Positions 17,531-26,472 are shown, counted from the stretch's first letter. The stretch is DNA of 64,000 bases from JAOAPG01 sp963791575 (GCA_963791575.1 CAWBSY010000010.1:62001-126000), one strand, 5' to 3'. The notes: generated by a model not told the origin, from the letters alone. Numbers and translations: made by a program.

Positions 17531-18826
17531 ATGCGTCACGTTTCCTACGCCGACGGGGTGATTCGCTTGATATGGCTTGATAACAACAAACGGAACTTCA
17601 CAAGTATCTACATTTGGAAGAGAAACACGCGGGCAGAAATTGTGTCATTTGCTGTCCTCGCGTTCCTAGTATTACTCACGAATACGGGTTTGTACGCGCA
17701 GACGTTGACGGTCCTACATACGTTCAACGGAAAAGACGGACAATCCCCGAACGGCCATTTATATCGGGACTCCGCGGGCAATTTATATGGTACGACTGCG
17801 TATGGTGGCAAGTTAGGATTTGGAACGCTCTTTAAAGTCGACAAACTCGGCAACTACGCTGTGCTGTATAACTTTGCTGGCAGCCCAGCTGACGGAGCCT
17901 ATCCCAACGGAACCCTGGTCCGCGACAAACTTGGCAACTTCTACGGGACCACTTCGCAAGGGGGTACCACGAACGGCGGCACTGTGTTCAAGCTGGACAC
18001 GACTGGTAACGAGACAGTGCTTTACAGCTTCGTTCTCAACTCATTCGATGGAATGTGGCCCTATGCGGGATTAATAAAGGACTCTCACGACAACCTGTAC
18101 GGTACCGCCTCTGCTGGCGGAGCTTATAACGGGGGTATTGTCTTCAAATTGGATACCGCTGGAACTGAGACGATACTTCATAACTTCACTGGCAATACAA
18201 CAGATGGAATGTGGCCCTACTCAACACCGCTTCTCTCCAACGGTCGCCTTTACGGCACTACTTCTTTCGGGGGGACTTCCGACCTTGGAACGATTTTTGT
18301 GCTGAATAGGTCTAAAGAGACCGTTGCATTCAATTTTGCAGGAACGGCGGGTGAGTTTCCGTTCTCGGGCCTTCTGAAAGACTCCGCCGGGAATTTCTAT
18401 GGCACCACCCAATACGGGGGCGATCTCACTTGCCATGCTCAATCCTCGGGTTGCGGCACAGTGTTCAAGCTGGATGCAGCAGGTAATCAGACGGTGCTGT
18501 ATAAGTTCCTTGGAAGTCCAGACGGGGATGATGTTGCGGCAGGTTTAGTAATGGATAGAGTGGGTAATCTCTATGGCACTACAGCCTACGGCGGAACAGG
18601 TTCGTGCCAGAACACACCCTTCGTGGGGTGTGGAACAATTTTTGAGATAGATCAGACCGGCAAAGAAACCGTGCTGTACGACTTTATCGGAGCAGCGGAC
18701 GGCAAGTACCCTTTCGGCACTCTCATCCGTGATAACAAGGGCAATCTCTACGGCAGTACTGCTTATGGCGGCGGCAAGGGCTGCAATGGCGGCGGGTGCG
18801 GTACTTTATTTGTCCTTACACCTTAG
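17531..18826 (+). CDS. Secreted GloVer-repeat protein
   Basis: 431 residues. A hydrophobic export segment lies about 36-57 (LAFLVLLTNTGLYAQ), so the true start may be downstream of the ATG at 17531. The mature protein is 8-9 tandem repeats of about 40 residues with the signature NLYGTTAYGG ... GTLFKVD ... ETVLYNF, the Gloeobacter/Verrucomicrobium (GloVer, TIGR03803-like) repeat that builds beta-propeller-like surface proteins and is abundant in Acidobacteriota. Ligand and role are unknown. The last repeat contains extra cysteine pairs (CNGGGCG). Confidence 0.88.
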   Translation: MRHVSYADGVIRLIWLDNNKRNFTSIYIWKRNTRAEIVSFAVLAFLVLLTNTGLYAQTLTVLHTFNGKDGQSPNGHLYRDSAGNLYGTTAYGGKLGFGTLFKVDKLGNYAVLYNFAGSPADGAYPNGTLVRDKLGNFYGTTSQGGTTNGGTVFKLDTTGNETVLYSFVLNSFDGMWPYAGLIKDSHDNLYGTASAGGAYNGGIVFKLDTAGTETILHNFTGNTTDGMWPYSTPLLSNGRLYGTTSFGGTSDLGTIFVLNRSKETVAFNFAGTAGEFPFSGLLKDSAGNFYGTTQYGGDLTCHAQSSGCGTVFKLDAAGNQTVLYKFLGSPDGDDVAAGLVMDRVGNLYGTTAYGGTGSCQNTPFVGCGTIFEIDQTGKETVLYDFIGAADGKYPFGTLIRDNKGNLYGSTAYGGGKGCNGGGCGTLFVLTP

Positions 18827-18866
18827 CGGCCCTTCTTTTGAAGTATTCGCGTTGCCAGCGTCTACA

Positions 18867-18937
18867 TGGAAGAGCGGCCCTTTCAGGGCCGCTCTAAGGA
18901 TCTGAGTGGAAACGCGGCACTGAAGCGCCGCTCTTCC
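18867..18937. repeat. GAAGAGCGGC palindromic repeat, copy B
   Basis: Two hairpins in tandem. Hairpin 1 is AGAGCGGCCCT (18871-18881) with a perfect 11-bp partner. Hairpin 2 is GAGTGGAA ... TTCCACTC around GCGGC/GCCGC. It starts and ends with GGAAGAGCGGC and its complement, like copy A. The paired-hairpin layout resembles BIME/REP doublets. Confidence 0.65.
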
Positions 18938-18945
18938 ACTCAGAT

Positions 18946-19398
18946 TCAATTACCATTGACGAAACTCTTTAGGACCTCCCTCGCCCATTGTCGGATTTCT
19001 TTTTCGCTTTTCCCGCAATATTCGGCAACGCTAACGTCTTCAGCGAGAGTCCCCACACTGTATAGGTCCTGCGTATAGGCAGCACGAATCCACAATCGCT
19101 CAAATTCCATTGCATGGCGTAACGGATCTTTCCCAGTATGAATAATCTCTTTAGCCCGCTGTATTGCGAACCGCCGTGCCGCTTCGCCAATGGTTATGAC
19201 GGCCAACTGCATCTCCTGCATCGCTCTCGGAAGGGCCAGATCCAGCTCAGACCATGTTGGGTGATTAAGAGCTGCGAGTGTTCGAATGGCGGATCCGTCA
19301 AGTCCAGCCTCAAGCGCATCCCATGCTATCGTGGGCGTATCAGAAGTCGCGATCACCTTCAAAGCTAACTGCGCTTCAATCAACTCGCGGTCGAATGG
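18946..19398 (-). CDS. Hypothetical cytosolic helical protein
   Basis: 150 residues from ATG 19398 (MPFDRELIEAQ), preferred over 19431 because AGGAG lies nine bases upstream. All-helical and charged (LDLALPRAMQEMQLAVITIG, EAARRFAIQRAKEIIHTGKD), without export signal. I do not recognise a family. Its stop lies nine bases from repeat copy B. Confidence 0.6.
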   Translation of the reverse strand, partial: PFDRELIEAQLALKVIATSDTPTIAWDALEAGLDGSAIRTLAALNHPTWSELDLALPRAMQEMQLAVITIGEAARRFAIQRAKEIIHTGKDPLRHAMEFERLWIRAAYTQDLYSVGTLAEDVSVAEYCGKSEKEIRQWAREVLKSFVNGN

Positions 19399-19464
19399 CA
19401 TCGAAGACAACTCCTGCCCCGTAAGAACCATTGAAATTTCCTATCTCTAAATACAACGCTACCC

Positions 19465-19909
19465 TTACTCCTTAGGCTTGCTACTGTCCGGAGCCTTGTC
19501 CCCCGGATGATCCTCGTAAATCGAATACTGTCCCGACGGACGCTTCATCTTCACCGTTATCTCTAGTGTCGGCTTATTCACGTCGAAATCTTCGCCGTAC
19601 GTTTGAAAGCCTTGCGCCAGAACCTGTATCCGCAACTTCCCATAAGGGATGCCGTCGAAGCTGGCCTTGCCGTCCACGTCCGTCTTTAGCTCCAGGCCGC
19701 CTCTCTCCTGCTTTCCCTTTCTCATTCACGGGATGCATCACCACCCCAGCATTGTGGATGGGCTTGCCGTTGTAATCCTTAACCACCACGAAGCTCACCA
19801 GAGACTCTGGGATAACCGGCTTCTTCTCTCCGGCCGAGATTTCGGACCCGAATGCCACGGAAAAGACGACCGCAATAATAAAGACCAACTTTAGAGAAAT
19901 CTTCTTCAT
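19465..19909 (-). CDS. Carboxypeptidase-regulatory-like periplasmic protein, frameshifted
   Basis: The first frame from ATG 19909 gives a signal peptide (MKKISLKLVFIIAVVFSVAF) and the start of a transthyretin-like beta sandwich (VSFVVVKDYNGKPIHNAGVV). The frame is lost in a purine-rich run near 19715-19725. The second frame continues exactly in register with LELKTDVDGKASFDGIPYGK and a conserved tail GQYSIYEDHPGD. Rejoined, it is about 147 residues, a small family that recurs in Terriglobia. Probably a single-base error. Envelope location is inferred from the signal peptide; function unknown. Confidence 0.72.
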
Positions 19910-20031
19910 ACAGTGCCTCTCACCTACTTGTAGGCCGAAAACGCCTCCATTTCCGGCAACTCAGCTTACGTAAAATATTATTCGTAAATCACTGCAATAA
20001 ATATGTTTACAAGACACAAACATTCATCTAC

Positions 20032-20060
20032 TTGACAATTCCTCACTCACCTTATAGAAT
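20032..20060 (+). promoter_or_regulatory. Sigma-70-like promoter of groESL
   Basis: TTGACA at 20032-20037 and TAGAAT at 20055-20060 with a 17-bp spacer (TATAGA at 20053 is an alternative -10). The CIRCE operator begins at the last base of the -10 box. Confidence 0.75.
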
Positions 20061-20086
20061 TAGCACTCATCAGCCACAACTGCTAA
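20060..20086. promoter_or_regulatory. CIRCE operator (HrcA binding site)
   Basis: Left arm TTAGCACTC (20060-20068) is a perfect match to the consensus. A 9-bp spacer and right arm AACTGCTAA (20078-20086, 7 of 9 against GAGTGCTAA) follow. Located 88 bp before the groES start and directly after the -10 box, which is the classic position for HrcA repression of groESL. Confidence 0.85.
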
Positions 20087-20174
20087 TAAACGGTTTGGTG
20101 AATAGGTTCTCTGCTATCAACCTCAGATCTCAATCGACCACAAACTGAAAAACCGATCGAAAGGAGTTTACAGC

Positions 20175-20522
20175 ATGGCTACGAAGTTTACCCCACTGCA
20201 CGACCGAATTTTGGTCCGACGTATTGAAGAAGCCGGCACTACTCGCGGCGGAATCATCATCCCCGACAGCGCTAAGGACAAACCACAGGAGGGCGAAGTC
20301 ATCTCCGTGGGTAAAGGCAAGAGCAACGAAGAAGGAAAGGTTCACCCCCTCGATGTGAAGGAAGGCGACCGCATCCTGTTCGGCAAATATTCCGGAACGG
20401 AAATCAAGCTGGACGGCGAAGATTTCATCATCATGCGTGAAGAAGAAGTTCTGGGCATCGTTAGCGGAGCAGCTTCAGGCGCAACCGCTGGCAAAAAAGA
20501 GACCGCCGGATCCAAGCGATAA
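20175..20522 (+). CDS. groES: Co-chaperonin GroES (Cpn10)
   Basis: 115 residues. The N-terminal TKFTPLHDRILVRRIEE, the mobile loop TTRGGIIIPDSAKDKPQEGE and the roof/C-terminal EDFIIMREEEVLGIV are canonical. A ~17-residue Ala/Gly/Lys tail after the normal end at about residue 98 is an unusual extension. AAGGAG lies eight bases upstream. It caps GroEL in the cytosolic folding cycle and is the first gene of the heat-shock operon behind the CIRCE site; groEL follows after 188 bp that carry two inserted repeats. Confidence 0.96.
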   Translation: MATKFTPLHDRILVRRIEEAGTTRGGIIIPDSAKDKPQEGEVISVGKGKSNEEGKVHPLDVKEGDRILFGKYSGTEIKLDGEDFIIMREEEVLGIVSGAASGATAGKKETAGSKR

Positions 20523-20534
20523 GTAAAGCAGCAT

Positions 20535-20618
20535 TGTCATCCTGAACCCGCATTGGGCGAAGGATCTGAGTTAAGTTTGTCATCCTGAGTTCGCCGCTTT
20601 TGCGAACGAAGGATCTGG
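20535..20618. repeat. Two TGTCATCCTGA...CGAAGGATCTG repeats between groES and groEL
   Basis: Copy 1 is 20535-20570 and copy 2 is 20578-20618. Both open TGTCATCCTGA and close CGAAGGATCTG with variable middles. A third, inverted relative lies at 26541-26571. A hairpin GCAATCCG/CGGATTGC follows at 20633-20654. This element type is common in bacterial intergenic DNA; here it lengthens the groES-groEL gap. Confidence 0.6.
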
Positions 20619-20710
20619 GTGAGTCACGGCGCGCAATCCGCTTTTGCGGATTGCAATAAAGCGCCAGACGAACTTCCTAATTAAAAGAATTTCAAACAGG
20701 AGAAGAAACT

Positions 20711-22386
<1,676 letters not shown>

Positions 22387-22457
22387 GAAGCTGTCAGCAA
22401 TCAGCCGTCAGCTTTCAGCAAGAACAAAAGCCCTACTCGCGAGAGTGGGGCTTTTTT
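22387..22457 (+). repeat. 71-bp segment shared by the groEL and mazF 3' ends, copy 1
   Basis: Opens GAAGCTGTCAGCAATCAG, passes a TCAGCTTTCAGC motif and ends in the terminator hairpin with GGGGCTTTTTT. It is repeated at 23656-23726 with few changes, mostly in the left arm of the hairpin. Confidence 0.7.
22426..22457 (+). terminator. Intrinsic terminator of groESL
   Basis: AAAAGCCCTACTC pairs with GAGTGGGGCTTTT across a GCGA loop with one mismatch and runs into six T at 22452-22457, 40 bp after the groEL stop. Confidence 0.85.
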
Positions 22458-22564
22458 GTTGCTGGTGAGCGCTCCAGCTATATCAAAAAAAGGGCTTATC
22501 TCAACACACCGCCCTAACCTTCCACAAAAACGCGAAAGATGCGGACCCACGGCACAGGGAATAT

Positions 22565-22913
22565 TTATACTTGCCCGGTTACAAGAGGAGCTTGTTGGCC
22601 GACGAATGTGACGGCGGCAGGAGCTACGGCTTGGAGTTCCAATTGGATTCCGCCCATCCACTTCGCCATCAGGTTATAAAGGAATGCTCCGAGAGCACCG
22701 AAGACGAAGCCGATCATGCCGTAGAAAACGGGCAGCACAACGGCCATGGCTACGCCTCCTATTGCGCCAAAAGGATTGGGATGTTGGCCCGCCATGGAAC
22801 CGATAGCACTCCATAAGCAAAAACATCGGAGCAAAGAGCAAACCGAAGAACTGTGTGACCGCACCTGAAATCTTTGCCACTGACAGGACACCGATAGACT
22901 TGATTGTCTGCAT
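22565..22913 (-). CDS. Small membrane protein, DUF3566-like, frameshifted
   Basis: From ATG 22913 the first frame reads MQTIKSIGVLSVAKISGAVT followed by a membrane helix (FFGLLFAPMFLLM). The frame breaks near 22815. The other frame continues with IGSMAGQHPNPFGAIGGVAM, a second helix (VLPVFYGMIGFVFGALGAFL) and YNLMAKWMGGIQLELQ. Rejoined it is about 116 residues with two helices and the KSIGVLSVAK start common to a small acidobacterial membrane family. The DUF3566 assignment is tentative. Confidence 0.65.
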
Positions 22914-23029
22914 GGGGCGCTTCCCTTCTTAAATGTCTGAGTGGTTTGATTTTGCCGAGCGCAAGGATTGTACAACGGGTGTCAAGCTGCGCCGGGACGA
23001 AATTAACCGTATCTACTTAGTATATCCAT

Positions 23030-23039
23030 AGTGTACACT
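23030..23039. promoter_or_regulatory. Possible MazEF operator palindrome
   Basis: AGTGTACACT is a perfect 10-bp palindrome 24 bp before the mazE start. MazE/AbrB-type antitoxins usually repress their own operon at such sites; binding is inferred only. Confidence 0.35.
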
Positions 23040-23062
23040 TGGTAGTTGCAGAGGAGATTTCT

Positions 23063-23311
23063 ATGGCGGTGGCGCAAATTGTTAAGTGGGGGAACAGCCT
23101 GGCGGTACGAATTCCGAAGCCGGTGGCGGAAGAGGCCGGATTAGGCGAAGGCGATCGGATCGTCCTCGAAGCAGCGCACGGGCAGATTGAGTTACGCCGG
23201 ACTGAGCCGATCCCCACTCTAAAAGAGTTGGTCGCGCGAATCACTCCCGGCAATCGTTACGGCGAAACTTCCGTTGGACGGGAGCGAGGCAAGGAAGTTG
23301 TCGAGTGGTAA
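23063..23311 (+). CDS. mazE: MazE-type antitoxin (AbrB/SpoVT fold)
   Basis: 82 residues from ATG 23063, chosen over the upstream ATG because GAGGAG lies just before it and the family start MAVAQIVKWGNSLAVRIPKP follows directly. The N-terminal swapped-hairpin AbrB DNA-binding domain covers about 1-48 (EGDRIVLEAAHGQIELRR). The C-terminal tail probably wraps and inhibits the MazF toxin. Its stop overlaps the GTG start of mazF by 7 bp, giving translational coupling. Neutralises the ribonuclease and probably autoregulates the operon. Confidence 0.88.
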   Translation: MAVAQIVKWGNSLAVRIPKPVAEEAGLGEGDRIVLEAAHGQIELRRTEPIPTLKELVARITPGNRYGETSVGRERGKEVVEW

Positions 23312-23646
23312 CTCGCTACGTGCCGTCGGCTGGCGACATCATTTGGATCGACTTCGATCCGCAAAAGGGACGCGAGCAAGCGAAGCGGCGTCCGGCGCTG
23401 GTTCTGACGGAACAAAGCTACAACCGCGCCAGCGGTTTGGCCGTTGTTTGCCCTCTTACCAGCCAGCGCAAGCCTTATCCGTTTGCATTGCCTACAGTGG
23501 TCGACAAAGTCGAAGGCGCGGTGCTCGTCGATCATTTGAAAAGCGTGGACTGGGCGATGCGGAAAGCAGCCTTCCACTCCCAAGCCGACGCTGCCCTGCT
23601 GAAAAAGGTCAGGGGATATGTGGGGGTGCTGTTAGGGATTCGGTAG
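23305..23646 (+). CDS. mazF: MazF/PemK-type mRNA interferase toxin
   Basis: 113 residues from a GTG overlapping the mazE stop. The family core is present: SAGDIIWIDFDPQKGREQ (S1 strand region), KRRPALVLTEQSYN with the catalytic-site arginine, GLAVVCPLTSQ, and GAVLVDHLKSVDW near the C-terminus. It cleaves specific short motifs in mRNA to arrest translation when free of MazE. The gene is complete and in frame, so the module is likely functional. A decayed mazF-like remnant lies 250 bp downstream. Confidence 0.9.
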   Translation: MVTRYVPSAGDIIWIDFDPQKGREQAKRRPALVLTEQSYNRASGLAVVCPLTSQRKPYPFALPTVVDKVEGAVLVDHLKSVDWAMRKAAFHSQADAALLKKVRGYVGVLLGIR

Positions 23647-23655
23647 TGGCTCAAC

Positions 23656-23726
23656 GAAGCTGTCAGCAATCAGTCGTCGGCTTTCAGCAAGAACAAAAAC
23701 TTTGCTCGCGAGAGTGGGGCTTTTTT
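23656..23726 (+). repeat. 71-bp segment shared by the groEL and mazF 3' ends, copy 2
   Basis: Starts GAAGCTGTCAGCAATCAG ten bp after the mazF stop and ends GAGAGTGGGGCTTTTTT. The left hairpin arm (AACTTTGCTC) has drifted, so termination is likely weaker than at groEL. Confidence 0.7.
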
Positions 23727-23793
23727 ATAGGGGCAAGGCGTGCGTAGTGACAGCCGCCTCGGCTGTCCGTGTTGACAGCAATGACAAGTGTGG

Positions 23794-23813
23794 GGCGGAC
23801 ACTCTTGTCCGCC
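23794..23813. repeat. GGCGGACA hairpin (REP-like), copy 1
   Basis: GGCGGACA ctct TGTCCGCC, a perfect 8-bp stem. The same stem with loop GGAG occurs at 26471-26490. Confidence 0.6.
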
Positions 23814-23892
23814 GCTTTTGTCCTTATGCCGGTGTAACTGCCTTATTTATTTGAGCGGTGATCGCGCTTTCGCATGGCGAAGCGCAATTACC

Positions 23893-23985
23893 GTTGACTT
23901 TGATTCGCAACAAGTAGGAGAACAGGCTCAGCCGCGTTTGACTCTTGTCCTTACCTCACAAAGCTAGAACCGCGCTAGCAGGTTG
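23893..23985 (+). pseudogene. Decayed mazF remnant
   Basis: Read in one frame, 31 codons align without gaps to mazF: VDFDSQQVGEQAQPRLTLVL matches the IDFDPQKGREQAKRRPALVL region. It then continues with TSQS, a TAG stop, and NRAS, where mazF has TEQSYNRAS. The nucleotide match is about two thirds over 93 bp. Both ends of the gene are missing; the 3' side meets the reverse transcriptase stop at 23994. It is a fragment of a second PemK-like toxin gene. Confidence 0.65.
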
Positions 23986-23993
23986 ATCTGCGC

Positions 23994-25310
23994 TCAAATT
24001 ACTTGTTTCGGCCAGGCAAACGGTTCGCGCTCAATCTGCGCAAGCGCTTCGATTCCGAGCAACCGCCACTTGCCCGCCGCGTCGCTGTTTCTTCGCTCCT
24101 CAGCATATATGCCGAGATACCCTTTTATATGGGAACCGACGAGTTCGTCGAGATGCTCGAAACATTTGTTGTCATTGCAAAATCGGTAGTGTTTGCCCCA
24201 GCCTTGCATGACTCCGCTCACTTTTCTTAACGACTGAAGGAGCGAAAGGCCGTTTGCTAGATCCCCCGTCACTCTGTGCGCTCGAAAAGCTTTCCAGCTT
24301 TCCTCAAGGGTAAGTTCTATTGACGTGAGCACGCGTTCTTGTGCCTTCTTGCATGGTCTAATAAACCCGTTGGAGAACTCGATACCGAGGAATTCAAAGG
24401 GCCTTTCGACTGGTGCCTTTTCTGTTTTATCACGTGAAACGCTCATACCTAGTTGGGCAAGCCCATGCCGCGCTATTGAGAAAGCTTCGTCTGCAATTTG
24501 CTTGCTGGAAGCCAGAATGATGAAGTCATCGATGTAACGAATGCATCGAACGCCTGGCAGCCGATTCAACTTCGAGTCGAAGTCATATAGATATAGGTTC
24601 CCTAGAAGAGGGGACAAAGAATTCCCCTGGGCGACTCCGATGTCTTCAATCGGAAATGCATTGGCATGTTCACGCAGCTGCGCCATGTTCTCTAGCTCAA
24701 CTGCGATTGCTCTACTAAATAACTCAATGAAGTCAACATCCTCCACGAGGTTCCCAACAATGTCGGTGACTTTCGATTTTGGAATACGAGTAAAAAATTT
24801 TTCGATGTCGGAACGGATGACGAAGCTGCAGCCGTTGCCAATGGCCCTAAGTACCTCCTGTATGGCCGCAGGAACAGCTGTTACCTCATTAGGTCTTTTT
24901 CGAATGCCACCAAAGCTATACGGTGTGTGTACGAATTTCTGTATCTCGGGGACGGAAGCCAATACGTCATGAATTGCGCGTTGCACAATGCGAGACTTTA
25001 CCTCAGCGACGACAAGTGGTCGGAACTTCGACTGGTCCTTGTTGTCTTTGGGAATTTTGACGCCGCGGGCAGGCGCGAATACAAACTTTTTTTGCTGGAG
25101 TTGGGTGATTATTCGACGTAGATTCTTAGAGAGTTCTTCCTCAAACGCAGCAATTTCATCTCGGGTTTGTTGGGACTTTGATGTTCTCGCATTTCGCTTA
25201 ATTGCATTCCATGCATGTTCAATGACATTTCTTTTTCTGACTTGGAACAAGAGATTTGATTTCGTCAGTCTCTTGGGTCCTGTTGGTGCGCCCGACCCGT
25301 CCGACATCAT
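23994..25310 (-). CDS. Stand-alone reverse transcriptase with group-II-type thumb (YIDD active site)
   Basis: 438 residues. RT fingers/palm about 75-310: FRPLVVAEVKSRIVQRAI (RT2-like), VIRSDIEKFF with catalytic Asp168, VAQGNSLSPLLGNLYL (QGxxxSP, 228-234), RYIDDFIILA with the catalytic pair at 259-262, and PFEFLGIEF. The C-terminal part GVMQGWGKHYRF ... FEHLDELV (about 367-391) resembles the maturase/thumb region of group II intron proteins. There is no HNH endonuclease and no integrase. The alanine of the usual YADD is isoleucine, a variant known from group-II-like (G2L4) RTs. No intron domain V/VI was seen downstream, so this is not an intact group II intron. The ATG follows directly on a 128-bp structured repeat. 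Candidate functions are defence, repair or a domesticated retroelement. Confidence 0.9.
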   Translation of the reverse strand: MMSDGSGAPTGPKRLTKSNLLFQVRKRNVIEHAWNAIKRNARTSKSQQTRDEIAAFEEELSKNLRRIITQLQQKKFVFAPARGVKIPKDNKDQSKFRPLVVAEVKSRIVQRAIHDVLASVPEIQKFVHTPYSFGGIRKRPNEVTAVPAAIQEVLRAIGNGCSFVIRSDIEKFFTRIPKSKVTDIVGNLVEDVDFIELFSRAIAVELENMAQLREHANAFPIEDIGVAQGNSLSPLLGNLYLYDFDSKLNRLPGVRCIRYIDDFIILASSKQIADEAFSIARHGLAQLGMSVSRDKTEKAPVERPFEFLGIEFSNGFIRPCKKAQERVLTSIELTLEESWKAFRAHRVTGDLANGLSLLQSLRKVSGVMQGWGKHYRFCNDNKCFEHLDELVGSHIKGYLGIYAEERRNSDAAGKWRLLGIEALAQIEREPFAWPKQVI

Positions 25311-25311
25311 A

Positions 25312-25439
25312 GTCTGTCCCCAGCGAAGGTTCCCTTAGGCCCGTTCCGCTCAATCGAGACTTTCGCCTCGCCGTTGCATTGTGCCCCACGCTCCCAGGTT
25401 TCCCTGATAGCCGAGACGCCCAACACAAGGGTCAGTGCC
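25312..25439 (-). repeat. 128-bp structured repeat, RT-proximal copy (R1)
   Basis: Identical over all 128 bp to 25663-25790. Read on the minus strand it ends one base before the RT start codon. It contains two stems capped by GNRA tetraloops (CAGG GAAA CCTG, and CGAGGC GAAA GTCTCG with one G-T pair) and an AAGG GAA CCTT hairpin. This looks like a structured RNA and not coding DNA. Confidence 0.85.
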
Positions 25440-25488
25440 AACTGAAAGACCTTCCGGCCTAGCCGTTGTCGCCGCGCCGAACTGGCAC
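25312..25488 (-). ncRNA. Candidate structured RNA leader of the RT gene
   Basis: On the minus strand the unit could start at GTGCCA (25488-25483), which pairs with TGGCAC (25440-25435), then run through R1 to the RT start. Together with the GNRA hairpins this suggests a ~177-nt folded RNA just 5' of the RT, as in several RT defence systems or as a leftover group II domain I. The boundaries are a guess. Confidence 0.35.
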
Positions 25489-25662
25489 GTTTTTAAATAT
25501 GGGTCGCATTACTTGTTCTCCCCTAACAGACTAACCTTTTTAGGCCCCGAGGCAAGTTCTGCGGCCGCCGCCCCTCCCCGCCCGGAATATTAAAGCTGTC
25601 AGCCGCCCAACAGGTGCCCCGAAAGGTGAAGGCTACGGCTAACTTGATATCGGACGCGTCAG

Positions 25663-25790
25663 GTCTGTCCCCAGCGAAGGTTCCCTTAGGCCCGTTCCGC
25701 TCAATCGAGACTTTCGCCTCGCCGTTGCATTGTGCCCCACGCTCCCAGGTTTCCCTGATAGCCGAGACGCCCAACACAAGGGTCAGTGCC
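25663..25790 (-). repeat. 128-bp structured repeat, distal copy (R2)
   Basis: Exact duplicate of 25312-25439, in the same orientation, 351 bp away. The 223-bp spacer between the copies is unique sequence. Perfect identity implies recent duplication or active homogenisation. Confidence 0.88.
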
Positions 25791-25964
25791 TCTACATATA
25801 GCACAAGCAGAGTACACGGTACAATATATAGTATTTGAGAGTTCGTAGCTCTCATGCTCTACATCACGATTCCGGTGTATAGCATGCCACCTTGAACACT
25901 GATACCAAACCGAGCAGCAGATAAAATTGCACCCTTCGTTTGGCGGCACGACGGGATAATCGCG

Positions 25965-26180
25965 CAAATTTGCCGAGCGTTGCTCGGCCTGGACAGCCGA
26001 GGGCGGCTGTCCCTACGTGAATCCGTAGATACATCGAGTGGCGCCCTGCTTCGCGGTACGCGTGAACTTTGCGATGCGTTTTGCGGCACGGCTGAAGCCG
26101 CTGCCCTTTCACGAAGCTTCCTTTCACGGTTCTCCCTGCTGGACACGTCGGTTATTCTTTCCGACTAAAACCAAAGGCGG
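25965..26180. repeat. 216-bp direct repeat, copy 1
   Basis: Begins CAAATTTGCCGAGCGTTGCT and ends ACTAAAACCAAAGGCGG. It differs from 26257-26472 at only three positions. It contains the hairpin GGACAGCCGAGGGCGGCTGTCC, also found alone at 43377. Confidence 0.9.
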
Positions 26181-26256
26181 GGCAGGAGCGTCCACCTACA
26201 CGGGCTGGCAACGAAATCCCGCCCTTCGCTTCGCGATAGGACGGGGCACCCTCACA

Positions 26257-26472
26257 CAAATTTGCCGAGCGTTGCTCGGCCTGGACAGCCGAGGGCGGCT
26301 GTCCCTAGGTGAATCCGTAGATACATCGAGTGGCGCCCTGCTTCGCAGTACGCGTGAACTTTGCGATGCGTTTTGCGGCACGGCTGAAGCCGCTGCCCTT
26401 TCACGAAGCTTCCTTTCACGGTTCTCCCTGCTAGACACGTCGGTTATTCTTTCCGACTAAAACCAAAGGCGG
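26257..26472. repeat. 216-bp direct repeat, copy 2
   Basis: 213 of 216 bases match copy 1, in the same orientation, 292 bp downstream. The ~35 bp preceding each copy are also related (CCCTTCG ... GGGGC). Confidence 0.9.

Noticed and set aside
23650..25310. Intact group II intron
   Set aside because: No domain V/VI-like hairpin was found downstream of the RT stop and no HNH domain is present; only 5' GNRA hairpins are seen.
23994..25790. Diversity-generating retroelement (RT with template/variable repeats, plus the Avd-like four-helix gene at 60552)
   Set aside because: The two repeats are identical, with no adenine-specific changes, and neither lies in a target gene. The RT has QGxxxSP in place of the DGR-type motif, and the four-helix gene is 35 kb away.
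25523..25855. Reading frame on the minus strand through the 128-bp repeat
   Set aside because: It spans a structured repeat, has no ribosome site and no family-like sequence; treated as chance.
25980..26460. Paired reading frames with similar products in the 216-bp repeats
   Set aside because: The similarity simply reflects the DNA repeat; composition and lack of start signals argue against coding.
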